From NCBI GenBank assembly GCA_026390215.1, contig JAPLGJ010000022.1:1-5252 (forward strand): DNA of 5,252 nucleotides, in the 5' to 3' direction. Shown in pieces: positions 1 to 5,024 of the stretch. The DNA comes from Caldisericota bacterium. GTDB taxonomy: Bacteria; Caldisericota; Caldisericia; Cryosericales; Cryosericaceae. How positions within the stretch are numbered: position 1 is the first letter of the stretch; each line of letters starts with the position of its first letter. The position numbers were made by a program, and so were the translations under genes. Below the pieces are notes generated by a model. That model searched no databases. It worked only from the letters and a program-made list of their open reading frames with translations, and was not told where the DNA came from.

Positions 1-275
1 TCGACGCGCGAGTAGTGCACAAACTGCCCTTCTCTGCGTGCCGAGACCAGCCCTGCCTCGCGCAGTACTTTCAGGTGATGCGAGACCAGGTTCTGTGGGA
101 TGCCCAGCTCCTGCTCGATCTCGCAGACACACCGCTCGCCGCCACGCAACAGCCTGATGATTTTGATGCGCTGGGGCTCCAGCAGGACAGACACGAACTT
201 CGCCTGTTCCTCGCATGTCGAGTTCCAGTCAGTACCTATGTCCCGTGGCCCACAGGCCGGCACACGCTGGATCAT
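1..275 (-). CDS. arsR: ArsR/SmtB-family metalloid-responsive repressor, 3' end outside window
   Basis: Cytosolic winged-helix transcriptional repressor that, in this family, leaves its operator on binding As(III), Sb(III) or organoarsenicals. 91 codons are visible; the C-terminus lies beyond base 1. The metal box reads GERCVCEIEQEL (Cys49 and Cys51), matching the family ELCVCDL motif. The recognition helix follows (about 58-70, IPQNLVSHHLKVL), then the start of the wing (about 80-88). An N-terminal extension of about 25 residues carries Cys8 and Cys21, either of which could complete a three-thiol site. The ATG is preceded by GAGAGGAG with a 7-base gap. It lies 44 bases after the stop of the Cys-rich zinc-ribbon gene, probably in the same transcript. 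Its first 27 codons and leader are duplicated at 758-838. Family assignment is secure; the exact ligand is inferred from the locus. Confidence 0.93.
   Translation of the reverse strand, partial: MIQRVPACGPRDIGTDWNSTCEEQAKFVSVLLEPQRIKIIRLLRGGERCVCEIEQELGIPQNLVSHHLKVLREAGLVSARREGQFVHYSRV
195..275. repeat. Direct repeat, copy 1 (arsR 5' end)
   Basis: These 81 bases align without gaps to 758-838 with 71 identical positions; nine of the ten differences are transitions. Weaker similarity continues into the leader up to GGAC at 317-320, which corresponds to 883-886 in the other copy. Confidence 0.85.
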
Positions 276-319
276 GTCACAACTCCTCTCGATTCATGCA
301 CATGGATACGTTGTTCGGA

Positions 320-571
320 CTAATTTCCCCCGCAGGACGAGCATCCCGATCCCCCGCCATCACACGATCCTCCACCCCAGCCCAAAGATCCGCCGAAGCT
401 GTCATTTTCGCTGTGCGCATGGACGGTCTCTGCAAGCCCGCACTCGGCTCCACAGGTCGGACATATTGCGATCCACCGCGTGCAGGGTCCGTACGTGCGG
501 TCGATCCACTCGGTTCGGGCGCCCTCCGCCTCGAACTTGGCGCGGCAGGCGTCACAGTAGAATGCGCTCAT
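320..571 (-). CDS. Small Cys-rich zinc-ribbon protein
   Basis: 83-residue protein of unknown function. The N-terminal half is a zinc ribbon: Cys6-x2-Cys9 (FYCDAC) and Cys37-x2-Cys40 (CPTCGAEC, with Cys44 next) could hold one zinc, and Cys30 lies between them. The C-terminal 25 residues are a Gly/Ser-rich tail with Cys70, Cys77 and Cys80 (SCDGGGSGCSSCGG). Nine cysteines in 83 residues suggest metal or metalloid binding. The layout resembles FmdB-like zinc ribbons with a Gly/Ser/Cys tail, but the core does not match that family well. The ATG start is chosen because AGGAGG lies four bases upstream; an in-frame TTG 20 codons earlier has no such support. It lies between the arsR fragment and the intact arsR, so it is probably co-expressed with the regulator. 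It could be a metallochaperone or scavenger, but that is inference. Confidence 0.75.
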   Translation of the reverse strand: MSAFYCDACRAKFEAEGARTEWIDRTYGPCTRWIAICPTCGAECGLAETVHAHSENDSFGGSLGWGGGSCDGGGSGCSSCGGN

Positions 572-573
572 GT

Positions 574-581
574 CTCCTCCT
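574..581 (-). promoter_or_regulatory. Strong Shine-Dalgarno site deciding the zinc-ribbon start
   Basis: The minus strand reads AGGAGGAG directly before AC-ATG. This near-perfect site fixes translation at the ATG at 571-569 and argues against the in-frame TTG at 631-629. Confidence 0.7.
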
Positions 582-660
582 CGATTCGTGCTCCGGAACC
601 CGTCCGGGCGTGTGGGATAACGGACCCGCAACCCCAGTGTCCAGTCCCCCGATCTCTACA

Positions 661-670
661 GTGTCGACAC
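661..670. promoter_or_regulatory. 10-bp perfect palindrome upstream of the zinc-ribbon gene
   Basis: GTGTCGACAC is its own reverse complement. On the minus strand it lies just after CTGACA and before TAGAGAT, so it would sit in the spacer of a weak promoter-like arrangement for the gene at 571. The spacing of about 15 bases is short, so a promoter here is uncertain. The palindrome itself is plain; a role as operator is a guess. Confidence 0.3.
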
Positions 671-720
671 ATTGTCAGACGTTTCCCTCGTCGGTCTAGA
701 GGCACGAGACGGCGTCAGCG

Positions 721-739
721 TGGAACGAAAACGGTTCCA
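721..739. repeat. Small inverted repeat downstream of the arsR fragment break
   Basis: TGGAAC and GTTCCA are perfect 6-base arms around a 7-base loop. It lies a few bases beyond the point where similarity to arsR ends (about 746). No T-run follows on either strand, so it is not a standard terminator. It may mark the junction of the rearrangement. Confidence 0.45.
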
Positions 740-757
740 ACCCCGCAAGATTGACAA

Positions 758-838
758 GAACTCCGCCTGCCCCTCGCATACCGACTTCCAGCCAGCGCCT
801 ATGTCCCGTGGCCCACGGGCCGGCACACGCTGGATCAT
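758..838. repeat. Direct repeat, copy 2 (arsR fragment 5' end)
   Basis: Partner of 195-275, same orientation, starts 563 bases apart. The similarity extends a little past the repeat inside the frame (to about 746) and through the leader to about 886, so the repeat covers regulatory as well as coding sequence. Confidence 0.85.
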
Positions 839-857
839 GTCACAACTTCCATTGATG

Positions 858-869
858 CAATGTACATTG
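858..869. promoter_or_regulatory. Candidate ArsR operator: 12-bp perfect palindrome
   Basis: CAATGTACATTG is self-complementary over 12 bases and covers the predicted transcription start of the promoter at 872-899, a normal place for an ArsR-family operator. The equivalent site before the intact arsR (about 293-303) has decayed to CATG-CA-CATG, still a short inverted repeat. ArsR operators are usually imperfect inverted repeats, so the assignment is plausible but untested. Confidence 0.5.
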
Positions 870-871
870 AT

Positions 872-899
872 ATGTTATGTCAGGACATTCGAGTGTCAA
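872..899 (-). promoter_or_regulatory. Sigma-70-type promoter for the arsR-fragment/zinc-ribbon/arsR unit
   Basis: The minus strand has a consensus -35 TTGACA at 899-894, a 16-base spacer and a -10 TAACAT (4 of 6 consensus) at 877-872. The predicted start is near 865, inside the palindrome at 858-869. It lies between the end of the ArsG-like gene and the arsR fragment, so it gives the left unit its own promoter. The region 572-995 has no intact gene apart from the fragment, and I see nothing else in it beyond the sites listed. Confidence 0.6.
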
Positions 900-995
900 G
901 ACTCAGACACATAACGACAAGAACCTTCTGGAACACCCGTGCCAGACGACGGTCGATGAGTCGTTTGCGGTGTCATCACCTTGGATGAGTTGTAC

Positions 996-1688
996 TCAGA
1001 TTGCCAGACCAAAGATGTACTTGAGACAGTAGTAAATGCCGACCAGTACGAACACGGCCCCGGTGGCCCTCCGGACCCACAGCTCGAGACTGGTCATCTT
1101 CTCGAAGAAGCGGGAGGTCGCCTTGCCTCCCAGCGTAAGGACGACAGAGGCCGCGATGACTGGCAGTGCCGTCCCGATGCCAAACAGTGCCGGAAGGAGG
1201 AAGCGGGACCGGACCTTCAGCGCGAGAGGAAGGAGACTGCCAAAGAACAGTGCTGCGGAGGTCGGGCAGAAGGACAGGGCAAACACGAACCCAAGCAGGG
1301 CTGCCCCCCAGATTCCGGCCGCATCGGCACGCTGCTGCAGACGGGTCGATACACCACCACCCCTTGTCGGGAGACTCAGGAGTTCCAGCAGAAACATGCC
1401 GACGACAATCAGGACAGGGCCCAGGATGAGGTTTCCATAGCGCTGCAGCCCCATGGATATGGCGGGTACCGACAATGCACTCGCCACCAGGAGTGCCGCG
1501 AGCGCAGTATAGGCAACGACCCTGCCAAGCGTGTACAAGAGTCCCGACAGCAGAACGCGGCGAGGGTGGTTGATGGTGCGCGCCATATAGGAGATGGCCG
1601 TCAGGTTGGTTGCAAGGGGACATGGGCTGATGGATGTCAGGATGCCGAACCAGAGGGCAGCTCCCGCACCGGCAAGGATGCCAGTCAT
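996..1688 (-). CDS. arsG: ArsG-like CcdA/DsbD-type membrane transporter
   Basis: A 230-residue inner-membrane protein with about six hydrophobic segments. It carries the paired Cys-Pro motifs of the CcdA/DsbD transmembrane thiol-transfer fold: SPCPLAT (Cys23) in the first segment and SFCPTSA (Cys141) near the middle. In arsenic loci this family is named ArsG and, as I recall, is proposed to export aromatic aminoarsenicals made by ArsEF. The fold equally suits moving reducing equivalents across the membrane to the ArsF-like partner. The ATG overlaps the stop of the upstream arsF-like gene (ATGA), with GGAGG seven bases before it, so the two are translationally coupled. It is the last gene of the long operon. 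A plain CcdA is the alternative, but no cytochrome c genes are present. Confidence 0.85.
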   Translation of the reverse strand: MTGILAGAGAALWFGILTSISPCPLATNLTAISYMARTINHPRRVLLSGLLYTLGRVVAYTALAALLVASALSVPAISMGLQRYGNLILGPVLIVVGMFLLELLSLPTRGGGVSTRLQQRADAAGIWGAALLGFVFALSFCPTSAALFFGSLLPLALKVRSRFLLPALFGIGTALPVIAASVVLTLGGKATSRFFEKMTSLELWVRRATGAVFVLVGIYYCLKYIFGLAI

Positions 1689-2266
1689 TCCCGGGCCTCC
1701 AGAAATGAACTGGTTGATGACGTGATGTAGTCCTGAAAGACGGTCTGGTCACCCAGGAGCTGCCAGACCTTCTGCAGGTTCTCCCACTTGCCCGGCTTCC
1801 CATTCGCGTATCTCACGAGGACAACAGACTTGCTGACAAGCTGGTAGTCCTCGATGAAATGTGTGTTCGCCGCTTCCTCGACGTTGACGACCCGCCACGC
1901 CAGCGTTCCATCTGCAAGCTGGGCAGCGAAGGCCGTCTGAATCGCTTCGGCTGTCCACTTCTCGATTGTCATGCACGATGAGCAGCGGTCAGTGGTATGG
2001 AAGTAGTAGGCGACTACGCCGGTTGCGGGCACGCTTGTCTCGCCCGACGACGGGATCACGCCCGAATCCGAAGAAGATGGGGTAGACGGAGTGCTGACGG
2101 TCGCCGAGGTGCCGGGCGTCTGTGTCGTCCTGCCGCGTACCTCGTGCACGAGCAAGGCGACAATAGCAGTCACCACGAACACGAGGAGAACGACTCTCAG
2201 GACCGTTGTTGCCCTGCCCTTGAGCGGAGCGGGTGTTGATGTTTTCTTCTGGCTGTCGTGGCTCAT
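1685..2266 (-). CDS. arsF: ArsF-like membrane-anchored thioredoxin-fold protein
   Basis: 193 residues. A basic N-terminus is followed by a single membrane anchor (about 20-42). A Ser/Thr/Pro-rich linker (about 47-80) leads to a thioredoxin-like domain facing outside, with YYFHTTDRCSSCMTIEKW at 87-104. Cys95 and Cys98 form the CSSC redox pair. The motif and its pairing with an ArsG-like gene match the ArsF family, described as a subunit of a nitroreductase acting on nitrophenyl arsenicals. No flavin-binding motif is visible, so a thiol-based role is what the sequence supports. The ATG has GGAGG four bases upstream. It follows the permease by 57 bases and overlaps the next gene by four. A generic membrane thioredoxin is the alternative. 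Confidence 0.8.
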   Translation of the reverse strand: MSHDSQKKTSTPAPLKGRATTVLRVVLLVFVVTAIVALLVHEVRGRTTQTPGTSATVSTPSTPSSSDSGVIPSSGETSVPATGVVAYYFHTTDRCSSCMTIEKWTAEAIQTAFAAQLADGTLAWRVVNVEEAANTHFIEDYQLVSKSVVLVRYANGKPGKWENLQKVWQLLGDQTVFQDYITSSTSSFLEARE

Positions 2267-2297
2267 TGTACCTCCAAGGATACCATCTCCATCTGCT

Positions 2298-2321
2298 GTT
2301 TCAGGAAACCACTCCGGAGTG
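2298..2321. repeat. Two adjacent palindromes in the permease-arsF gap
   Basis: GTTTC-AG-GAAAC (2298-2309) is followed directly by CACTCCGGAGTG (2310-2321), a perfect 12-base palindrome that ends three bases from the permease stop codon. The gap is only 57 bases. There is no T-run, so an mRNA-stabilising or processing hairpin, or a protein site, is likelier than a terminator. Confidence 0.5.
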
Positions 2322-2323
2322 TT

Positions 2324-3508
2324 CTACGGCAAAGCTCCAAAGATCATCCCCGCTACAGTCGAAAACCCGACCACCAATCCGACGTACGTCAACGTCTTCT
2401 TCCAGCCAAGTTCTCCTGCAATGACCAGGATGGACGGCAGCGAAAGGCTGGGGCCGGCCAGAAGCAAAGCGAGGGCTGGTCCCTGACCCATGCCGGCGCC
2501 CATCAATCCCTGCACGATGGGCACCTCTGTCAGTGTGGCAAAGTACATCAGCGCACCAGAGAAAGCTGCCGTGAAGTTGGCCCTCAGCGAGTTGCCACCA
2601 AGCAGACTCCCCACCCAGCTTGTCGGAATGAGAGCGTCGTGCCCTGGGCGCCCCAGAAGGAAGCCCGATGCAAGAACACCTGCAAACAACAGGGGGAGGA
2701 TCTGCAGTGCGAAGTCACGCGTGGCAACGACCCATGTGCGGAGGTCGTCCCTGGTGAACCAACGCACAAGCGCGTACAGGAGCACAATCCCGAATGCCGC
2801 CGAAATCCACCACTTTGCGGCGAAGACCGCGTCCCAGACAGCACTGCCACCCCTGGAGCTGGACCAGTTGATGAACACCAGGATGCCCACCATGGAGAAC
2901 ATGTAGACCGCCATCTGCCGGAGGCTCCGCCTGGGAGCTTCGTCGGGTGCAGCAAACAGGCGGGCGTCTGCCGCGCGCTTTGCGTCGTCCTTCCGGAACA
3001 CCAGCGCCATGACCAGACCGATGACGACCGAAAAGAGGATAGCTCCGACTGTTCGGGCCATTCCAAGCCTGATGCCAAATACCTTGGCCGACAGAACAAT
3101 GGCCAGGATGTTGATCGCCGGCCCAGAATACAGAAATGCGACGGCAGGGCCGAGACCAGCCCCCTTCTTATAGATGCCTTTGAACAGAGGGAGAACAGTA
3201 CAGGAGCAGACTGCCAGGATTGCCCCCGACACGGCCGCGACGCCATAAGCCACGGGCTTCTTTGCATCTGGACCCAGGTAGCGCATGACAGACCGCTGGT
3301 CAAGGAATACTGTGATCGCGCCGGCAATGAACATCGCGGGCACGAGGCACAGGAGCACATGCTGCTGCGCGTACTCCCCCAGCATGAGAAACGCCTCGCC
3401 TAAGGAACTGCTGACCCGAGCCGCTCCCCACGGAACGAAATAGGCTACAAGGAAGACTGCTATGACAATCAGCAGTTTTCGATTAGGAGTCAACTCTCTA
3501 CTCGACAC
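2324..3508 (-). CDS. arsP: Full-length ArsP/YraQ-type permease
   Basis: A 394-residue inner-membrane permease of the ArsP_1/COG0701 superfamily, whose ArsP members export trivalent organoarsenicals. The two-repeat design is visible. Repeat one has CSCTVLPLF (101-109) and SGPAIN (128-133). Repeat two has ATLTEVPIV (324-332) and AGPSLSLPS (351-359). A charged loop (about 172-197) lies between them. Cys101 and Cys103 are the only closely spaced cysteines and could bind As(III). The GTG start has GAGGAG seven bases upstream. The start lies inside the last codons of the truncated DGC gene (11-base overlap). It is followed by the arsF/arsG pair. The family call is secure; export of organic arsenicals is inferred from context, and the gene symbol is tentative. 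Confidence 0.85.
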   Translation of the reverse strand: MSSRELTPNRKLLIVIAVFLVAYFVPWGAARVSSSLGEAFLMLGEYAQQHVLLCLVPAMFIAGAITVFLDQRSVMRYLGPDAKKPVAYGVAAVSGAILAVCSCTVLPLFKGIYKKGAGLGPAVAFLYSGPAINILAIVLSAKVFGIRLGMARTVGAILFSVVIGLVMALVFRKDDAKRAADARLFAAPDEAPRRSLRQMAVYMFSMVGILVFINWSSSRGGSAVWDAVFAAKWWISAAFGIVLLYALVRWFTRDDLRTWVVATRDFALQILPLLFAGVLASGFLLGRPGHDALIPTSWVGSLLGGNSLRANFTAAFSGALMYFATLTEVPIVQGLMGAGMGQGPALALLLAGPSLSLPSILVIAGELGWKKTLTYVGLVVGFSTVAGMIFGALP

Positions 3509-3620
3509 GTTTCAGCTCCTCACACCTTCGCCCGACCTGATCGGCAAGATACCCCGTATTCGCGGCACCCGAACAGGAGTAGAGGAGAACGTTCAACCTA
3601 GACGCGCAAGAGCCTTCCAT
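3498..3620 (-). pseudogene. N-terminal remnant of a DGC-domain putative zinc-binding protein
   Basis: A 40-codon frame that starts one base after the mini-thioredoxin stop, with AGGGAGAA eight bases upstream, and ends inside the start of the permease gene. Residues 10-31 read as the opening strand and helix of the DGC-domain family (PF08859): LLYSCSGAANTGYLADQVGR, with the hallmark C-S-G-A-x-x-x-G-x-(L/I)-A-D. Full-length members are roughly 110-130 residues and carry further Cys motifs (a C-x-x-x-C-A-type segment); all of that is missing here. The gene therefore looks truncated, with its tail replaced by the permease ribosome-binding site and start. Its position in a continuous translational chain leaves open a functional micro-protein or a coupling ORF. 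Family recognition is from motif memory. Confidence 0.6.
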
Positions 3621-3621
3621 G

Positions 3622-3864
3622 TCAGTGATTCTCCCTGGTCAACAATTCGGCAATCTGTACACTCGACAGCACCCTGCCTACACTCAGCACAACGCCGTCC
3701 AAGACAAGAGCCGGTGTCATCATGACGCCCATGTCCATCATGCGATCAATATCTGTGACCTTCTCGACCTCGGCCTCGACTGCCAGTCTGGCTAGCGCCT
3801 CACGTACGTTTTGTTCAAGCGCCTTGCACTTCGGACAACCAGGCCCCAAAATCTGGATTTTCAC
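3622..3864 (-). CDS. Mini-thioredoxin (CPKC, redox-active disulfide protein 2 type)
   Basis: 80-residue cytosolic thioredoxin-fold protein of the TM0996/MTH895 type. The active site is GPGCPKC (Cys10, Cys13) right after the first strand, and the cis-proline region is MMTPALVLDG (Thr50-Pro51). The length is normal for this minimal family. The GTG start is well supported by GGGAGGAG three bases upstream. It follows half-permease B by 33 bases and precedes the DGC remnant by one base. Such proteins are often found beside COG0701 permeases in arsenic loci, and the ArsE subunit of ArsEFG is, as I recall, thioredoxin-like. It could supply electrons to the ArsG/ArsF pair or reduce arsenical substrates. 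The fold is certain, the partner is inferred. Confidence 0.88.
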   Translation of the reverse strand: MKIQILGPGCPKCKALEQNVREALARLAVEAEVEKVTDIDRMMDMGVMMTPALVLDGVVLSVGRVLSSVQIAELLTRENH

Positions 3865-3867
3865 TGT

Positions 3868-3875
3868 CTCCTCCC
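3868..3875 (-). promoter_or_regulatory. Shine-Dalgarno site supporting a GTG start
   Basis: GGGAGGAG lies on the minus strand three bases before the GTG at 3864-3862, supporting this non-ATG start of the mini-thioredoxin. Confidence 0.65.
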
Positions 3876-3892
3876 TTGTGCACCCTTGTGCA
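3873..3892. repeat. Perfect tandem 10-bp direct repeat
   Basis: CCCTTGTGCA occurs twice in succession, in the 33-base gap between half-permease B and the mini-thioredoxin. The first copy overlaps the mini-thioredoxin ribosome-binding site by three bases. It probably arose by slippage; copy number could change the spacing between the two genes. Confidence 0.7.
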
Positions 3893-3897
3893 CAGGA

Positions 3898-4440
3898 TCA
3901 CTTCGCATTGTGGGACGCTGCATAGATTCGCTCGATGTCGCCTGCGGTCAACACCTTGCTCAAGATGAAGGCGATGAGGAAGATGCCAGGAACATCTATG
4001 AGAAAGCGCGCGACCGCAAAACGCGCCCCAAGCGACTGTATCTCGAAGAGAAACATGGGGATCTTCAGCGTTGACCACGCTCCGATGAACACGAGCACGT
4101 TCATGAAACTGGCTCCCTTGTCCATGAGGACAGCTGCCACCGGAAAGGCTCCGTACAGAGGCCCTGCAGCAACAGCGCCAAGGACAATGCCCAGCGCAGT
4201 CCCCTTCAGTCCAGACCCTTTGCCCATGTACCTGATGAGTGTCTCGCGGGGGACCCACACATCCAGCAGGCCCAACAGGACGAAGATCGGAGGCATCACG
4301 AGGAGCATGGTCTTCAATTGATCAACCAGGGACTTTTCTGCCCGTGCGGCTTTGGAGGGAGACAGGACCAGAAACCCGACGAAGATGACGGCCACCACGA
4401 GCGTAGCGCGGTACTTCTTCAGGAAGCCGTTGAGTTTCAT
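3898..4440 (-). CDS. Half-size permease B (second repeat of a split ArsP_1-type permease)
   Basis: 180-residue membrane protein equal to one structural repeat of the COG0701 permeases. There is a membrane segment at about 13-27, then a hydrophobic block LLVMPPIFVLLGLLD (46-60). The core motif is AAGPLYGAFP (91-100), followed by WSTLKIPMFLFE (122-133) and a last segment (about 148-163). Its ATG overlaps the stop of half-permease A (ATGA), giving one-to-one coupled translation. GGTGG lies four bases upstream. A start five codons earlier (4455) is possible but does not fit the family N-terminus. The two halves presumably pair into one transporter. Substrate unknown; arsenic species are inferred from context. 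Confidence 0.85.
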   Translation of the reverse strand: MKLNGFLKKYRATLVVAVIFVGFLVLSPSKAARAEKSLVDQLKTMLLVMPPIFVLLGLLDVWVPRETLIRYMGKGSGLKGTALGIVLGAVAAGPLYGAFPVAAVLMDKGASFMNVLVFIGAWSTLKIPMFLFEIQSLGARFAVARFLIDVPGIFLIAFILSKVLTAGDIERIYAASHNAK

Positions 4441-4919
4441 CTGGCCACCATCCATCCCACAAACAGCGCTGCGACAATAGAGAATGCGAAGGCAAGCGCG
4501 TTGCGGCCAACGGAGGCCTTCTTGCCGAAGTACCTTATCTCCAGTGGCAGTGTCACCACACCGACCATCATGAGCGACGATACGAACGCGGCTATCTGTG
4601 TTACTCCGGCACCGTTTCGGAGAAGCTCGGCCGCCGCAGGGAACGCCACGAATCCGGGAATGAGAGTGATGGCTCCGACCAATGACGCGATCAGAATGCC
4701 CGTCCAGCTTGAACCCGAGCCGATCAACCGCGCGATCGTTGGCGGATCGAACACAGCCAGGACAACGGCCACAATCATCACAACGATCAGAAACTCCGGA
4801 AGGATACCCTCAAGCGCTTTGAGACCTTTCATCAGGGCTTTCCTTGTCTTGGCCTTGTCCTTCTGGGTCGAGAACGCCAACAAGATGGCGACGACACCAT
4901 ATAGAATCAAGTTTTCCAC
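4437..4919 (-). CDS. Half-size permease A (first repeat of a split ArsP_1-type permease)
   Basis: 160-residue membrane protein, the partner of half-permease B. A first membrane segment (about 4-16) and a basic linker (20-32) lead to the core motif TLIPGFVAFPAAAELL (85-100) and VVTLPLEIRYFG (121-132). The core aligns with that of half B (GA-x-x-x-x-P-x-x-x-AFP-x-AA), as expected for two copies of the same repeat. The start is taken at the third of three in-frame GTG codons (4937, 4925, 4919), because GAGGGG sits five bases upstream and the family normally starts just before ENLILYG. It is the first gene of the long operon, reading away from the divergent arsR. Confidence 0.83.
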   Translation of the reverse strand: MENLILYGVVAILLAFSTQKDKAKTRKALMKGLKALEGILPEFLIVVMIVAVVLAVFDPPTIARLIGSGSSWTGILIASLVGAITLIPGFVAFPAAAELLRNGAGVTQIAAFVSSLMMVGVVTLPLEIRYFGKKASVGRNALAFAFSIVAALFVGWMVAR

Positions 4920-4924
4920 ACTCA

Positions 4925-4930
4925 CCCCTC
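4925..4930 (-). promoter_or_regulatory. Ribosome-binding site choosing among three GTG starts
   Basis: GAGGGG on the minus strand is five bases before the GTG at 4919-4917. It overlaps the alternative GTG at 4925 and lies downstream of the one at 4937, which disfavours both. Confidence 0.55.
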
Positions 4931-4953
4931 GATGCACTACTTGCTATGTTTCC

Positions 4954-4981
4954 ATTTTCGGCAACTTTGCAACATTGTCAA
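4954..4981 (-). promoter_or_regulatory. Promoter of the permease/redox operon
   Basis: The minus strand shows a consensus TTGACA at 4981-4976, a 16-base spacer and GAAAAT (4 of 6) at 4959-4954. The predicted start is near 4947, giving a leader of about 27 bases before the half-permease A start at 4919. Confidence 0.55.
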
Positions 4982-4994
4982 GAGCGAACTTGAC
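4977..4994. promoter_or_regulatory. Inverted repeat at the divergent -35 boxes (candidate ArsR operator)
   Basis: GTCAAG (4977-4982) and CTTGAC (4989-4994) are perfect arms around six bases. The arms largely coincide with the two outward-facing -35 elements, so the symmetry may come from the promoters. A repressor bound here would block both. TGCAACA also occurs as a direct repeat at 4968-4974 and 5010-5016, near the two -10 regions, as an alternative site. Confidence 0.4.
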
Positions 4995-5018
4995 TAAGTT
5001 TCCTAACACTGCAACAAT
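4990..5018 (+). promoter_or_regulatory. Candidate promoter of the divergent arsR
   Basis: TTGACT (4990-4995), a 17-base spacer and AACAAT (5013-5018, 4 of 6 consensus). The predicted start falls at about 5025, on the ATG chosen for the gene, so the message would be leaderless or nearly so. This fits the absence of a Shine-Dalgarno site. Confidence 0.4.
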
Positions 5019-5024
5019 ATGGCT

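Larger units (their letters stand above)
656..838 (-). pseudogene. Truncated arsR copy (N-terminal fragment only)
   Basis: An open frame of 60 codons whose first 31 residues match the N-terminus of the intact ArsR at 275-1: MIQRVPA, GPRDIG, then W-x-S-x-C-E. I count 22 of 31 residues identical, with no gap. At about base 746 the similarity stops inside the first helix of the winged-helix domain. The frame then runs through unrelated Arg/Ser/Thr-rich codons (about residues 33-60) to a stop at 658-656. The metal box and DNA-binding helix are absent, so this cannot be a working repressor. GGAAG lies seven bases before the ATG, so a short peptide could still be made. A recombination or deletion that removed the body of a promoter-proximal arsR is the simplest explanation. 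Cys8 of the intact copy is Arg here. Confidence 0.75.

Noticed and set aside
900..995. Terminator after the ArsG-like gene
   Set aside because: Only weak hairpins (GGTG-ATGA-CACC, ACGAC-N9-GTCGT) are present, with no following T-run on the minus strand; read-through into the left unit cannot be excluded.
996..1688. Cytochrome c biogenesis CcdA
   Set aside because: The fold is shared, but no cytochrome or haem-handling gene is present, while the overlapping ArsF-like gene and the arsenic context favour ArsG.
976..1803. 275-codon minus-strand frame overlapping the ArsG-like and ArsF-like genes
   Set aside because: It is offset from both real genes, rich in Arg, Pro, Gly and Cys, and has no membrane or redox motifs, whereas the competing frames show SPCP, SFCP and CSSC motifs and good starts.
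2258..3403. Long + strand open frame (381 codons) opposite the ArsP-type permease
   Set aside because: It is antisense to a clear membrane permease, has very polar low-complexity composition and matches no family I recognise; it is a by-product of the codon use of the permease.
4437..4440. Frameshift breaking one permease into two genes
   Set aside because: Each half has its own start, stop and complete repeat, they overlap in the classic ATGA manner, and split members of this superfamily are known to me; a frameshift is unnecessary.
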